A stretch of DNA of 64,000 nt from Phocoena phocoena (lineage: Eukaryota > Chordata > Mammalia > Artiodactyla > Phocoenidae). The translations under genes and the position numbers were made by a program. Shown here piece after piece: positions 12,281 through 24,418 of the stretch; positions within the stretch are counted from its first letter, which is position 1, and each line of letters starts with the position of its first letter. A model generated the notes under the pieces. The model made no database searches and was not told the origin of the DNA. It worked only from the letters and a program-made list of their open reading frames with translations. The stretch lies in the NCBI RefSeq assembly GCF_963924675.1, contig NC_089225.1, positions 83,177,951-83,241,950 of the forward strand. The letters are read 5' to 3'.

Positions 12281-12660
12281 AATTAATAGATGATTAATAG
12301 ATGATTTTAAAGAGCAGTTTTAAGTTCACCGCAAAATTGAGTGAAAGTACAACTAGTTCCCTTATACTCTCTCCGTGCCCTCATCACACCCCAGACAGCC
12401 TCCCGCACATCAAATCTCCCACCCAAGTGGTACATTTATTACAATCAATGAACCACCATCAGCACGTCATTACCAACCAAATCCATAGTTCATGTTAGGG
12501 TTCACTCTTGGTGGTGTATGTTCCACAGATTTTGACAAATGTATAGTGATGTGCATTCATCATTATAATATCATATGGACAGTTTCACTTCCCTAAAAAT
12601 TCCCTGTTGTTCCACCTACTCATCCTTTCTTCCTCCAAATCTTGGCTATTTGACTGTTTT
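12281..12660 (-). mobile_element. L1M 3'UTR fragment
   Basis: The complement follows an old L1 3'UTR: 'agcagttttaagttcaccgc', 'aagtggtacatttattacaa', 'gttagggttcactcttggtg' and 'ttcccctaaaaattcc'-like blocks are in the known order. There is no ORF content. The copy is severely 5' truncated. Confidence 0.8.
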
Positions 12661-13690
12661 TGATTTACAAAAACTGTTACTTCATATAGTTTAATGTAAA
12701 GAAGAGAAAGGAGAAGAAAATTCTAAGTTCCAGAGTGTGGTCAACAGTGTTTGTTAGGTAAGTGAGATGAGGGATGAAACCAGCTCTATGGATTTAGCAA
12801 CTAAGACCTTGGCAAGAGTAATTGCAGTGAGCTGGTGGGACTAGAGGTGAGGTCCTAGCAGGGAAAATTGTGATCAGACAGTGAAGAATAGTCTTCACTG
12901 AAGACAGTCAAGAGAGTTGAACTTATGGCAAGAAGTTTCCTTGTGAAGAGAAGTTTCTTGGCACCTGAGCTCTGTTATTGGTCTGGGAATTCCTTGATGG
13001 CATCTCCAAAGTCCAGCACATGATGTAGTAACTGGGCCATGGCAGGCTCACAGATATTTGTTGATTGAAGAGCAAGAGGAAAACAGTAAGGTAAAGGAAA
13101 GTTTATTTTTGTTAGAAGGCAAAGATTTAAGCTGTCTAAGGAAAGAGGGCATCTAGTAGCAATGGAGAAATGAAAGCTGAAGGAATAAGAAAATAATAGA
13201 CGGTAAAGATCCTTGAGCAATGAGGTGGGGTGGTAGTGTTGGGGACAGTGAGAGAGTAGAGGGTTGGGGGGAGGAGCAATGAATCTTGGGCTGGAGAGGG
13301 ATGCTCTCCCACTCATCCATACACATATGTTCAGAGTGCACTGAGCATCCATTATTTTTAGATTGTGGGGAAAGGACATTGCATTCAGCTGCTCCCGACA
13401 TTTTTGCGGCACTATGCGCTGAATGGAAAGGAATGGACTATGGGGGATTTGTTTCCTGCAAAGCAAGCTCTTCTATTCTTCTCTTGGTGCAAAATGCACA
13501 GGGTGACTTGATATTAGAGAGGCAAAGACAAGTCATCAGAGCTTGCACTATATTCCTTTTATGTGTGGGCAGAGCAGTTGAGCCTTGCCTACAGGGGATC
13601 AGTTGGTTCTGTGAAGTTTGTTGCCTACACCTACAAATAGTGCCCAAATGTGTGAGTGCTCTCTCTGTACCCCTGCTCCCATTCTGTTAT
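12661..13690. other. Purine-rich single-copy sequence
   Basis: Minus frames of 163 and 82 codons (12975-13466, 13153-13401) overlap plus frames of 139 codons (13286-13705). The long minus frame is serine-, proline- and leucine-rich because the DNA is G/A-rich on the plus strand. No domain is recognised. I treat these as chance frames, with the 163-codon frame the least certain. Confidence 0.35.
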
Positions 13691-14130
13691 CTACATATCT
13701 GTTGATATGTAACAAACCATCCCAAACTTAATGGCACACAACAAAAACAATATATTATTACTATCTCTTACAGTTTGATGGTTGACTGGGCTCAATTTGG
13801 TAATCCTCACTTGGGTCTCTGGAGCCTCTTGAAAGCTTCTTCAGAGTCTGGCAGCCAGTGTTGGCTTCCAGTTAGGGTTTCAGAGGATGCTGTTAGCTGG
13901 AGGCTGTTGGCCTACATAGAGCTTATCCATCTGGTCTGGGATTCCTAATAGTATGGCAGCTGGGGTCCAAGGGCAAAGATCCCTTGAGAGATCCAGACAG
14001 AAGCAGTTTGCCTTAGAAATTAGTGAAGTGAGTCACTAAGACCAACCCATATTCAAAGGGAGGAGAATTAGACTCTATCTCAAGATGGAAGGAGGGGCAA
14101 AGAATTTTTAAATAACCATATCCCAAATCA
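13690..14130 (-). mobile_element. Probable MaLR-type LTR (MLT1 group), diverged
   Basis: Begins 'gatatgtaacaaaccatccc', 'aaacttaatggcacacaaca', then 'tctcttacagtttgatggtt' and a later 'agtgagtcactaagaccaac', matching a MaLR LTR in reverse orientation ('gctgtgtaacaaattacccc...'). Ends are indistinct. Confidence 0.5.
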
Positions 14131-14469
14131 ACAGCAATGCAATGAAACAAAGCAAAGTGGATACATTATAGAATTTAGAATCAGGAGACTTAACTTGGTG
14201 ACTAATTTGCTATGCAAGAGCACTTTAACACCCTCCGTAGCCTTAGAAGCTTGGAGGCAGAGATGTCAAAAGACAATATAAAAGTGAGTGTTTGCTGGAA
14301 ACCCTTCACGAACATTCAGCATCTCATATAATGTCTAAATTCCTTTCAAATGCCATGTATATATGTATAGCTTTCACATACTGGCATTCAAGAAGCAAAC
14401 ATTTGAAGCTTCAATCATAATATTATGGTCCATGTTTAGAGAATGCTTGTAAATATCAAGTCCATAACA

Positions 14470-14640
14470 TGTGCATTGTATACATGGTTTTATCCAATCT
14501 TCACAACTCTTCTATGCACTTGGCTTTATTATTATTTTGTTTATTTTGTAGGCAATGAAACTCAGAGAATTTAAGTGACGTGTCAAGGATTCAAACTCAG
14601 GAAATTTATTTCCAGAGCCACATTTTTAATCATTTTGCTT
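14470..14640 (-). repeat. MIR SINE fragment
   Basis: Minus-strand MIR core: 'ggcaatgaaactcagagaat' then 'ttaagtgacgtgtcaagg' and 'attcaaactcaggaaattt', the complement of the MIR 'tgtgaccttgggcaagttac' region. Confidence 0.65.
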
Positions 14641-14894
14641 TATATAGTCTCTTTCTTTCAACTTGTTGAGAACCATCAGGGCCCATGTCTTATGGTAATT
14701 TGTAATTGTTCTTAGATGCGAATATGAAATTTTTGCCCATGAGGTTCATCTGTGGAGGCATGTCACTTACCCAGAGAATGAACTCCGCTAAGAGCATGCC
14801 AGGGCAGATATCTTCTTCTTGTGAGGGTATCTTTGTTCCTTTACTGAGAAGGAGCCTGAAAATGAAGATAACTGGTAGAGCTGATGTTGAAAAT

Positions 14895-15240
14895 AAAGAG
14901 TTCAGGACTCTTTTAGTTGCAAATGACAGAAACATGACTTCACCTAGTGCAGGTAGGAAAAAAAGGGAGGTTTAGCAGCTTATGTATGTAGGGTAGGGAG
15001 GAGACAATGGAAAAAGGACCCCCATGTTCCTAGGACTTTATTCAACCTCTTGCTTCTGCTTCTTTCTAGATGTAATCTCCATTCTCTCATTCTCTTTCCT
15101 CCTCAAGATTTTCAGCCTGAAAAATTTCAGGGAATTATTCTGATTTGCTTAGCTTGGATCAAGTGCCAATAGGAAGGGGGTCTTTGTTGGGGAAGGGAAT
15201 CAGAGGACAGGCATGGTCTCTAGAGATATCATTGTCAGCT
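14895..15240 (+). repeat. Unassigned interspersed repeat
   Basis: 'ctcttttagttgcaaatgac' plus 'agaaacatgacttcacctag' resembles a family seen again at 41135-41430 ('ttgtaagcatcagaaatcaa'). I recognise it as a dispersed element but not by name. Confidence 0.35.
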
Positions 15241-15414
15241 GAGCTGCCACCCCATTTGTGTCTAACACAGGTCTAAGAAATTCTAGTTCTTCAAAAGAAA
15301 ATAAAAATTTTGGAATGTCACATTAGCTTATTTACTAGCAAAGTTTCTTGAATCCTCCTCCATTTTTTTTTCTGTGTAAGATGTATTGTAGACTTGCTCA
15401 TATTACATATGTGA

Positions 15415-15600
15415 GCCACCAACAAATTCAAGTGTTCTTAATTTTTGATGGGTCATGGACCCTTTTAGGAATCTTTTAAAAGTTATGAATTTTTTTTTCC
15501 AGAAAAAAAGCACACACACACAAAAGTTTGCCTCTTGTTTTATGGTATTTATTGTAGTTCTTGGACCTGTGGAGAAGTACTCCTAAAGAAGACAGTGCAA
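15415..15600 (+). mobile_element. Possible hAT-type nonautonomous element
   Basis: 'aagtgttcttaatttttgat', 'gggtcatggacccttttagg' and the terminal 'gttcttggacctgtggagaa' resemble the MER-like hAT elements that begin 'cagggttcttaacctttttt' and end with 'ggacccc...aagaacccctg'. There is an internal (CA)n patch at about 15512-15522. Confidence 0.5.
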
Positions 15601-16734
15601 AAGCTGCATTTTAAGAAGGAAAATTGTATGTCATGGTGTTTGTGACTTTGGGCATCTTTACAATTGTCAAGGGATCTACTGTTGTTTGTCCTAGGAATGT
15701 GTATTCTTGAACTCATCCTCACGATGAATCATAGGAGGATATACAAGTCTGAAGTCATTTCTGTCCAAACAAAAAGAAAAATTCAGTTAATTCCTGTGTA
15801 TTTCCAGAAATCATGTGTTTGACATACTGTAAACAAGATACTTGAATATTATATTTGATCATGAATTTGTTTTCAGTCTTCAAAACCTTCTGAGTAGAAG
15901 AGCATTAGATGAGTTTCATTTTTTCGTGGCCCAGAGATGTAGAATGAGGACCAATGAGTTGAAATCCTAGAGGAACCAATTGAAATTCAACAACATGATT
16001 GAAGCCTCTGTCCCTTTCATTCCAAAATGGCAAAAGATATATGTTTAAGGCAAGAATGAGGTGCTTTGCTTGGGCTCAGGAAGGGTGACCTCTTTAAAAT
16101 GTGGAACCAGGATGCTGGTCCTCAAATTCCTCATCCCAATCCAAAGTGTTAGGGGAAGACGCCCGATCTGTTAATGGGCACATGGCTCCCAAAGAGTATT
16201 CACCTATTTGACATCAGAGCTTTGGTTAACAACATCTTATAAGAGGGACAAATAGCCAGTATCTCCTAAACACCACTTCCAAACTTCCTAAGATGGCAGT
16301 ATGGGGAAATAATGATTCCTTGCTTTAATTCACACTGCCTTTTCTCCTCCCATCCATCCACACAGCAAAGGCTGGAGAGTGAACCTTCTTTGAATTTTGA
16401 ACTAGTGAAGCTTCTAGGGGGCTTGAGGGGTAGGTATGCATACGTGTGTAGGAGAGCTAATGAGCACAAGTTGACCTGATGGAGCCTGAATTTTTTTCTC
16501 TTCCGATCGATCTGAATCCACAGCCTCCTCTGTTAGTCTTTAACATAGGCCTTGCTGCCATCCACCTCAGTCTCTTCCTCCTTGGGAAGTTGGCAATTCC
16601 AACAATAGGGAAACACTTTGTAACTCTTGGAGGACTTTCCAAAGATGGAATGGGCTGACTAGGAAAGCAAAGAGTTTCTCATCCCTGAAGGGAAGTTAAG
16701 ACAGCTGGATGGTCATTTGTCAAGTATGTAGAAA
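15601..16734. other. Single-copy sequence
   Basis: No gene or named repeat recognised. Minus frames at 16266-16642 lack recognisable motifs. Confidence 0.45.
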
Positions 16735-16749
16735 TTAAATAAGTAAGTA

Positions 16750-16975
16750 AATAAATAAATGAGATCATAGCTACCATTTGTTTGGTGCTAGACACAACGT
16801 TAAGCATAACCTCATATCTTCATGATAACCTTGCACATTATTTTCTTCATTTTTCATTTGAGGGGGTTGAGACTCAGGGAAGTTAAGTAACTTGTCTAAG
16901 GCCATGGGACTAGGAAGTGGCAAAGCCAACCCATTTTGGGTGGCTTCAAAGCCTACTCTCTTTTCACTAGTACAC
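16750..16975 (-). repeat. MIR SINE
   Basis: Clear minus-strand MIR: 'tttgtttggtgctagacaca', 'gaggggggttgagactcagg'-like core, 'gaagttaagtaacttgtcta' and 'aggccatgggactaggaagt'. Preceded by a short (AAGT/AAAT) repeat at 16738-16760. Confidence 0.8.
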
Positions 16976-18600
16976 ATGTCAATTTCATCATGGGTTAGGT
17001 GCTTTAAACCATCTTGACCTTAAAACCCCTTCTCATTCAGAGATTCTACAAGTCTGTGAACTTTTGTGTCATGGCATGGTAACAAAAGGAGGTGAAACAA
17101 CACTGTAGGTTTCCTTCCCACTTGTTTTTCTTTTCTTCATTTTTTGGGGGGTATAGGGAGGTCCAGAAATTGAAATGATTGACACATCTTCATAAGTCCT
17201 TTAACAAACAAGTGAGTACAGTGGTTTTCACACTCAAATCAAACTCAAGGTTGTTTTCTGACTCCAGACAGGCTTTGGCAGATGTAGTCATTTGTAAATT
17301 AGGTGGAGCTTGTGCCTGGCTGCCCTAACTGGAGTGGAGAAAATGAGCCATGAGGGTCTGTGGGAGTGTGGAGGTCACAGTGGGGGAGGTATAGGTGAAG
17401 TTTAGAAAGACAACTGCCACGATCAGAGATACACTACACCTGGGTGGCCTCTGGGTGTTCGGGAAGGATTATAAGTACTAAATATGCTACAAAAGGAAAA
17501 AAAGAGGGGCAAGGGAGTTGAGTTTGGCCCCAGAACTTATGATCTGACTCATAGACATGAAAACACTTGAGAGAAGGGGAAGGTGTGTGCTTCAGGCATC
17601 TACGAGTGCACACACAGAGGAGAGCAAGTTTGTGACTTTGACAGTGTGCTGGAACTTTCTCATGCCCCAAATAAGGAAGTGAGTGTCACTTAGGCTATGC
17701 TAAGGCCTAAAATGTGCCAAGTGAAAAAACTTACTTTGCGCTCTGTTTTTATATTAGTGTAAAACCAGTGCCTGTTGAGCTCCATGTCTTAGAGTACAAC
17801 CCCCTAAAATTACCATGGAACTTGAAAATGTGTAGCTGAGATGGTAGGTCTTAAAAATCTAAAGTAAAGAGACCTGTGATTAAGACTTCATGTCATAGTA
17901 TTGTTTCATAAGAAGGAATAAATATAAATTATGATGACTGATTAATTACCTTTATGAAATCTTGCTTTGTAGGTCAGAGAGGGTTAAGTATTGCTACACT
18001 GCAATTCCTGTTTTTGATGTTTTGGTTTCCTGTTAATATTTTGTTCCCTTGAGTTCCTGTAACTATGTTATATAGAGTGGGCTTTACCATGTGGTTTTTG
18101 CTCCAATAAAACATTGTTTTGGAAAATCTTTCTCTGCCTGTTAACAGAAATCCAACAAAACAGAAATTAGAGAAAGTGTTCTAAGAATTAGGTATCAGAA
18201 AATAGGAGTGCAGAAATTGAAGAGAGTGGGCAAAAGATAAAATTGTACTTGCTGGAGGTTGCAGTTTACAAAAAGAAATTGGGGGTGCAAATATTTGGAG
18301 TAAACACTACAGATGATATTCCTTTCAGAGTGTCACCAACTACATTACATATTAAAAGTTCTGAGAAGTCCTGTAATTAAAAAAACCCTGATTTACCTTT
18401 TAAACAAATATTTCCCAACTAATTTTGATCCTTTTACTTAAAAAAACCACACACAATATCTATTAATAACTCATGGAACTAGTGTTCTGTACCACATTTT
18501 AGGATGTTGGTCTAGGACCCTCCTTGGTTATACCCTGGGCCTCTATACAAGGCTGCTAATACCAGTCTTATCCTGTTTGAAGCTGAGAATTAATATAGTA
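16976..18600. other. Long interval without named repeats or genes
   Basis: An AATAAA at 18105-18110 follows a T-rich stretch, but no retrocopy tail or exon is recognised. The 78-codon minus frame at 17434-17670 has no motif I know. Confidence 0.4.
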
Positions 18601-18850
18601 ATAATAATAATAACAAAATCACATAGCACTTTTCAATTTATGAAATGTTATTACATATACTTACTCTGTTGATCTTCATGGGAACACGCTGAGGTAGACA
18701 TTATTGTTTCAATTTTATAGATGAGGAAACAGGCATAGAGAGTTTAAGTAGTTGTCATGGTAACGCACATAGAAGAGAAAAGAGCTGAACCCTAGTCTTC
18801 TGCATTTAAATGACAAGCCCATATTGATCATGCTATTGAAAATGTTTTTT
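18601..18850 (-). repeat. MIR SINE with short (AAT)n start
   Basis: (AAT)n at 18598-18614, then 'cacatagcacttttcaattt', 'ctgaggtagacattattgtt', 'atagatgaggaaacaggcat' and 'gagagtttaagtagttgtca', the minus-strand MIR order. Confidence 0.75.
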
Positions 18851-19397
18851 GTGAATCTATTTACTTGATTAAACATGTGTAACGGGCTGGGTTGGGGATT
18901 GATGAAAGAGAGGAAAGAGAAGTGTGTAATTGCCTATATATCAGTGAACTTCCTAGTCTCTCTCTGGATGATCACCACTCCCTGCTAGAGATTTCTTGTT
19001 CTCCTCAGGTCAGTGTCCAGCTTCAGGGAATTGCCCTGAAGAAGACCAAAGTAGTTTAAGGAGAGAAGAGTAGGCTGGGTTATTCTGGAAGGGCAGACCA
19101 AATGGTGCAGAATCTATCCATCTTCAATATCTCCAATGGACATTAGACAAAATAGTTTATTTTGTTTATTAACATGGATTCCATAATGACTCCATGCTTA
19201 GTATGGTTTGAATTAGTCTTAATTTTTAAAATCTAAACAGTTTAATCACTGGGAAGAAAGGACACAAAAAGCACTGCTGCTGTACTGCAGAACATCTTAT
19301 CCCTGTAATTGGAGCATGGCTAAAACAAGGACAATAATATTTGTTAGTTCCCAGAAGGATTTCTGAATAGTCAGAGCCAAACGTTTTTATCAAGGAT

Positions 19398-19640
19398 TCT
19401 TTTTTTTTAAATTTAATTTAATTTTTTCATATGCAGGTTCTTATTAGTTATCTATTTAATACACGTTAGTGTATACAGGTCAATTCCAATTTCCCAATTC
19501 ATCCCACCACCACCCCCATCCCGCCACCTTCCCCCCTTGCTGTCCATATGTTTGTTCTCTACATCCGTGTCTCTATTCCTGCCTTGCAAACCAGTTCATC
19601 TGTACCATTTTTCTAGATTCCACAATACTGTTCTCAAGAA
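19398..19640 (-). mobile_element. L1 3' end fragment, cetartiodactyl lineage
   Basis: Minus strand; T-rich tail at 19401-19430, then 'ttcttattagttatctattt', 'cccaattcatcccaccacca', 'ttgttctctacatccgtgtc', 'ttgcaaaccagttcatctgt', 'accatttttctagattccac'. This is the 3'UTR of a ruminant/cetacean L1. It is severely 5' truncated near 19640. I could not find a convincing target-site duplication. Confidence 0.8.
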
Positions 19641-20546
19641 TCAAAGGGTTGATCTTTAATACATATGCCTGTGCCTCTGTGTGCGTGCATGTGTATGTCT
19701 TTATACAGCTGTGTGAGGCACGATATAGTTAGACTAAAAGATCTTGATGAGTCAAGAAACATAATTTTTAGGTCAAGCTATTGAATTTAAGGGGGGGAGG
19801 AATTTTCATAGTATGAATCAAAAAAGAGCCATAAAAAGGAAAAGCCTTATGAATAATGGAGGAGAGAGATTTAGGTCACGCTAAGCCCAGAAGCCACACT
19901 TTTTTCCTGCCTCAGGTAAGGAGATCTCTAAAAATATCATCTTTATAGGTACAAAAACCATTTTTTTTGGTGGAGGTCTTCTGGAGGAGATAATTTGAAG
20001 ATAATATCCTAGAACGTATTTCCCTACAGGAGCTTTGCTGAATTTTCCTGAATTTTTGGCATTTACATAGAACATATATAATAACATTCAGGAGTATAAT
20101 GAGCTACGCCAATAGAGACATAGTTAATGAGGCAAGTGGTTGAATTAGAAAGTGTGGGTTAGGGAAATTCTAGCAGGTAGGGAAATTGGGGACGTGTTGT
20201 AATTGGTCTGTGCCTGTTAGATTTGATACAAGAATGGGGTATGAATCAACGTATCACATGGACATTAATGTGACCAGAGGATCAAGACAGAAGACTCTAG
20301 TAGGGACTAGAATCCTGAGAGTTTCATTAATACTCTATCTTCGAAGACTTCATTCAGCTGAGAGTGAAAGACAGCCCTGCTTTAGTAACAAATTGCCCAC
20401 ATCACAAGAAGTTTCCTAGGCTGCCCAGGGATGGTACAGGAGCTCAACCACATGATCAAAAGCAGGCTGCTTCTGTCCTCCTGTGCCACCACCTTCAGCA
20501 TGTGGCTCTTGTTCTCAAGTCTGCATGTTATATGCTTCATGTCTTG

Positions 20547-20739
20547 CGGTATGCGGGCCTCTCACTGTTGTGGCCTCTCCCGTTGCTGAGCACAGGCTGC
20601 GGACACGCAGGTTCAGCGGCCATGGCTCACGGGCACAGCCGCTCCGCGGCATGTAGGGATCCTCCCGGACTGGGGCACGAACCCGTGTCCCCTGCATCGG
20701 CAGGCGGACTCTCAGCCACCGCGCCACCAGGGAAGCCCT
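20547..20739 (-). mobile_element. CHR-2-type SINE without an A tail
   Basis: Minus-strand body runs from the complement of gggcttccctggtggcgcgg at 20739 to gcggtatgcgggcc at 20547 with B box and A box intact. The 16-bp duplication tatgcttcatgtcttg (20531-20546) / tatgcttcatttcttg (20740-20755) abuts the 3' end directly, with no oligo-T between. Normal copies here carry 15-25 A. Frames at 20364-20756 and 20515-20727 are partly SINE-derived. Confidence 0.93.
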
Positions 20740-20817
20740 TATGCTTCATTTCTTGAATCGTCTATATAACATTCTGAAAGAAGGTTGAAGGGTCAAAAAC
20801 CTTCCTGAGCTTGTCTT

Positions 20818-22450
20818 CTTTTGTGTGTGTGTTATTTTTATTACAAAATATATCATACATACAAAAGAGAACAAATATTGTACAAACAGTGTGTGTGTCT
20901 GTGTATACACACATACATGTGGTTTAAAATAAAACAATATAATGAAAACCTGTGTACACCTGTCCTAGAATAAGAACTAGAACATGACCAGCATCCTGGA
21001 AGTTTCCTGTATCCTTCTTCTCTTCCACCTCCGTCTCTCCTTGCCAGAGCAAAATATCGGCTTGCGTTTTGTTATTTTCTTGCTTTGTTTTATCATGTAT
21101 GTATGCCTCTTCAAGCAATATATTTTTTAGTTTTGCATGTTTTTGACCTGTGTGTAAGGAGTCTACTGTATGTTTCATACTGCAACTTGCTTTTTGCTCA
21201 CTATTAGACAGGAGATATTTATCCATTTTGATACTATTCATTTTCACTGAATAACAGTTTTTCTGTTTGACTATATCTCAGTCCAGTCTCCCATTTAAGT
21301 TGTTTTCTGAGTTTCCCCCCCATTTTAAGGAAGGAGGCTATTATCTCTTTGTGTGTACATGAAAAATTTTCTTTAAAGAATATATATACCTAGGAGTGGA
21401 ATTGCTGTGTTATTGGTTATACTAATTTTCTCCAGATAATGGCAAAATGTTTCCAATTATTGTATCAATTTTCTTTCCCATCATCAATGTTTAAGATTTC
21501 TGTTTCTCCACATCATGGCCAACACCACTGTCATTTAATTTTTGCTAGTCTGACGGGTATAAAATAGTATCTTAATGTGTTTTACTTGTATTTCTCAGAT
21601 TACAAATGAGTACATTTCCTTCAATTTTGGGGGCTATTTGTGTTTTTTCTTCTGTGAAATAGCTGTACAAGTCTTTTCTCCATTTAAAAAAAATTTTTGG
21701 AGGGCTGTTTTCTAATTTACCTAAACAAATTCTTTATATTTTCTGAATTCCAGTTCTCTGCTATTTATATTTGTTACAAATATATTTTCCCATCTTGTGG
21801 CTTACCTTTACCTGATTTTTATGGTGTCGCCTAATAAATTTGGCTGAGATAAAATTGATAACTTCCATTTATATGTCTTTCCCCTCAGTTTTATGTGTTT
21901 TGTGTTTCATCTAAAAATTTTTTCTCTACCCTGAGATCATAAACATATTTTCTTCTAAAAGTTCTTAAGTTTTGCTTTTCACATTTAAGTTCACAATTTA
22001 TTTGAAATTGACTTTTGAAGATAGCATGAGGTTGGGATATAATTTTATTTTTTTCTGTATAGATCCCATTTGTCCCACTGTTACACTGATATTCAATGCC
22101 ACCTTTTCATCAAGCTTCCATATGGGTATGCATCTATTTATGGGCTCTCTACTTTCCTCCAATTGTCTAGTTATCTATTTTGATAAGCTAAAACTAGCCT
22201 CCACTAATTATAATCACTTTATAATCTTGCTTTCTGACTTTCTTCTTCAGGGGTACCTTAGCTACTTGATCTTCTATATTAATTTTAGTTTGTCAAGTTC
22301 CATGAGAAACCCTGCTGGGAATTGGATTGGAGTTTCATTGAATTTCAAAGTCAATTTGGAGAGAATTAACATATTTGTAATATTAAGTTTCCCCATCTAA
22401 ATACATAGTGTATCACTTCACGTATTTAGCCTTCTAAAGACATACCATTT
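20818..22450 (-). mobile_element. Old L1M, 3'UTR and ORF2 end (part 1)
   Basis: Complement of an L1: 3'UTR 'tattacaaaatatatcatac', 'aagaactagaacatgaccag', 'ttttgacctgtgtgtaagga', then ORF2 counterparts such as 'cctaggagtggaattgctgt', 'tccacatcatggccaacacc', 'ttttgcttttcacatttaag', 'gagaaaccctgctgggaatt', 'attcatggagaattaac'-like. Many stops break every frame, so the ORF2 part is a pseudogene. It continues after the SINE at 22467-22674. Confidence 0.85.
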
Positions 22451-22466
22451 TAAAAAGCAAAAAAAG

Positions 22467-22674
22467 GGCTTCCCTGGTGGCGCAGTGGTTGAGAGTCCGC
22501 CTGCCGGTGCAGGGGACGTGGGTTCGTGCCCCGGTCCGGGAAAATCCCACATGCCGCGAAGCGGCTAAGCCCGTGAGCCATGGCCGCTGAGCCTGCGCGT
22601 CCGGAACCTGTGCTCCGCAACGGGGGAGGCCACAACAGTGAGAGGTCCGCGTACAGCAAAAATAAATAAATAAA
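22467..22674 (+). mobile_element. CHR-2-type SINE nested in old L1
   Basis: Intact head and A/B boxes, tail (aaat)n. Perfect 16-bp duplication taaaaagcaaaaaaag at 22451-22466 and 22675-22690. It interrupts the old minus-strand L1. The frame at 22450-22725 is SINE-derived. Confidence 0.96.
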
Positions 22675-22690
22675 TAAAAAGCAAAAAAAG

Positions 22691-23140
22691 AAAAAAAGAA
22701 AAAAAAAATGGTACCTAGGAATCAATCTGGAAAATATATAACAACTTAAAGAAGAAAATAGCAGATATATTTTCTAATGTTTTATTACTGGTATACAGTA
22801 ATGTAATTAACTGTTACACATTGATCTTATATCCAACCACCTTGCCCAGCCCTCTCTTTAATCCTTATAATTTTCTGGCTATCATTTTGTGTTATATATA
22901 TTATATAGTCACATATGAATAACGATGGTTTCCTTTCCAGCGCTAATGCCTTTTATTTCTTTTTCCTGCTTTTCATTGTAACTAAGAGCTTCAATACAAT
23001 GCTGAATAGAAGTGGTGAGAGCAGTTATTCCTATATTTGTTTTTATTTAAAAGAGAATGATTTCATCACCATTAAGTTTGAGATTTGCTCTAGTTTTGCT
23101 TTGTTTTGATGCTTTTTACCAGTTAAGTATGTTCACTTCT
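22691..23140 (-). mobile_element. Old L1M ORF2 pseudogene (part 2)
   Basis: Continuation of the L1 interrupted by the SINE: 'cattgatcttatatccaacc', 'ccttttatttctttttcctg', 'tgctgaatagaagtggtgag' and 'tttcatcaccattaagtttg' are complementary to the ORF2 reverse-transcriptase region. Frames are disrupted. Confidence 0.85.
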
Positions 23141-23813
23141 TTTTTTTTATTCTTTAAATGATACATATGTATTTTATTTACACTTTGTATTTGATATATT
23201 TCATGATAAATAATTTTTTTCCATCTTAATCATTTTCTAAGTGTATAGTTCAGTGGTATCAAATGCATTCACATCGTTGGGCAAAAATCACCTCTGTCCA
23301 TCCGCATAATTGTTTTCATCTTGTGAAACTGAAGCTCTATATCCATTAAACAATAACTCCCCGTTATTCCTTGCCCCCAGCCCCTGGTAACCACCAGTCT
23401 ACTTTCTGTCTTTATGATTTTGACTACTCTAAGTACCTCATATAAGTGGGATCATACAGTATGTATCTTTTTCTGACAGGCTAATTTCATTTAGTATAAT
23501 GTCCCCAAGGTTCATCCATGTTGTAAACATACTGCAGAATCTCCTTCCTTTTTAAGACTGAACAATATTCCATTGCATGTATATCCACATTTTGCTTATC
23601 CATTCACCCACTGATGGACACTTGGGTTGCTTCCATGGTTTAGTTATTATGAATAATGCTGCTATGAACACGGGTGTACAAATACCTCTTTGAGATCCTA
23701 CTTTCAGTCCTTTGGGGTATATGTGCAGAAGTGGAATTGCTGGATCATATAGTAATTCTATCTTTAATTACTTGAGGAAACACCATATTGTTTTCCATAG
23801 TGACTGTACCAAT
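23141..23813 (-). mobile_element. Younger L1M tail inserted into older L1
   Basis: Poly-T start at 23141, then the L1M 3' region: 'agtgtatagttcagtggtat', 'gcccccagcccctggtaacc', 'ttcatccatgttgtaaacat', 'gaacaatattccattgcatg', 'gtggaattgctggatcatat'. Both edges carry an 18-bp duplication with one mismatch, ttaagtatgttcacttct (23123-23140) and ttaagtatgtttacttct (23814-23831). The host L1 resumes after it. Confidence 0.9.
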
Positions 23814-23831
23814 TTAAGTATGTTTACTTCT

Positions 23832-23955
23832 AATCTTATTTGCTAATGATTCTTTTAAAATCACAAATGGACATTGAACTAAAACAGGTATTTTTTCCTA
23901 CATCATTTAAAGCTAATAATATAGCTTTTCTAGTTGTATCAATTAATGTGGTTGT
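23832..23955 (-). mobile_element. Old L1M ORF2 pseudogene (part 3)
   Basis: 'tggacattgaactaaaacag' through 'tgtatcaattaatgtggttg' follows the ORF2 complement seen at 22691-23140. The old L1 is therefore split into three pieces. Confidence 0.7.
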
Positions 23956-24401
23956 CATGCCCGTGAAAATGTGTCACTTGTCTATCCTGCTTCAAGGAGC
24001 ATGATTGGCTATGGCCTCAGCTGCCCTCTTACTGGATTCAGCAATGTTCACTCACACCAAGGCCTAAACTTCCGATGAGTTGCTCCCAGCAAATGACTAA
24101 ACAGGGTAAGAATACTAATACAGGTTTGTGGAAACAAAATGTAGGACTCCCTAATGAATCACTGTGGCTTGAGGATTCCACATCAGTGTGTTTGTTATGT
24201 TGATGTTTATTATCAGGTATATATTAAGTTTGTTTATGCACAGAATAGCATAAAATTGAGACGTTGATAGAAGTCTCAGTCTCCTAAAAGAAACAATTGA
24301 TATGTTGTTTTTTAAAACACAGTTTACTAGTGACCCAATCCTTCAGGATAAAGAGGACACAATAAGAAGAACCATAACTCGGGAGTAACTGAATAGCAAT
24401 G
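23956..24401. other. Single-copy sequence
   Basis: No gene or named repeat recognised. Confidence 0.45.
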
Positions 24402-24418
24402 AAAAAATAGTTACAGTG

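Noticed and set aside
12975..13466. 163-codon minus-strand frame
   Set aside because: No recognised domain or promoter, no splice context, and composition follows the purine-rich plus strand. Competing frames on the other strand are of similar length.
18000..18130. Gene 3' end with AATAAA at 18105
   Set aside because: No upstream coding sequence, no A tail in the DNA and no downstream GT-rich context that would separate it from chance.
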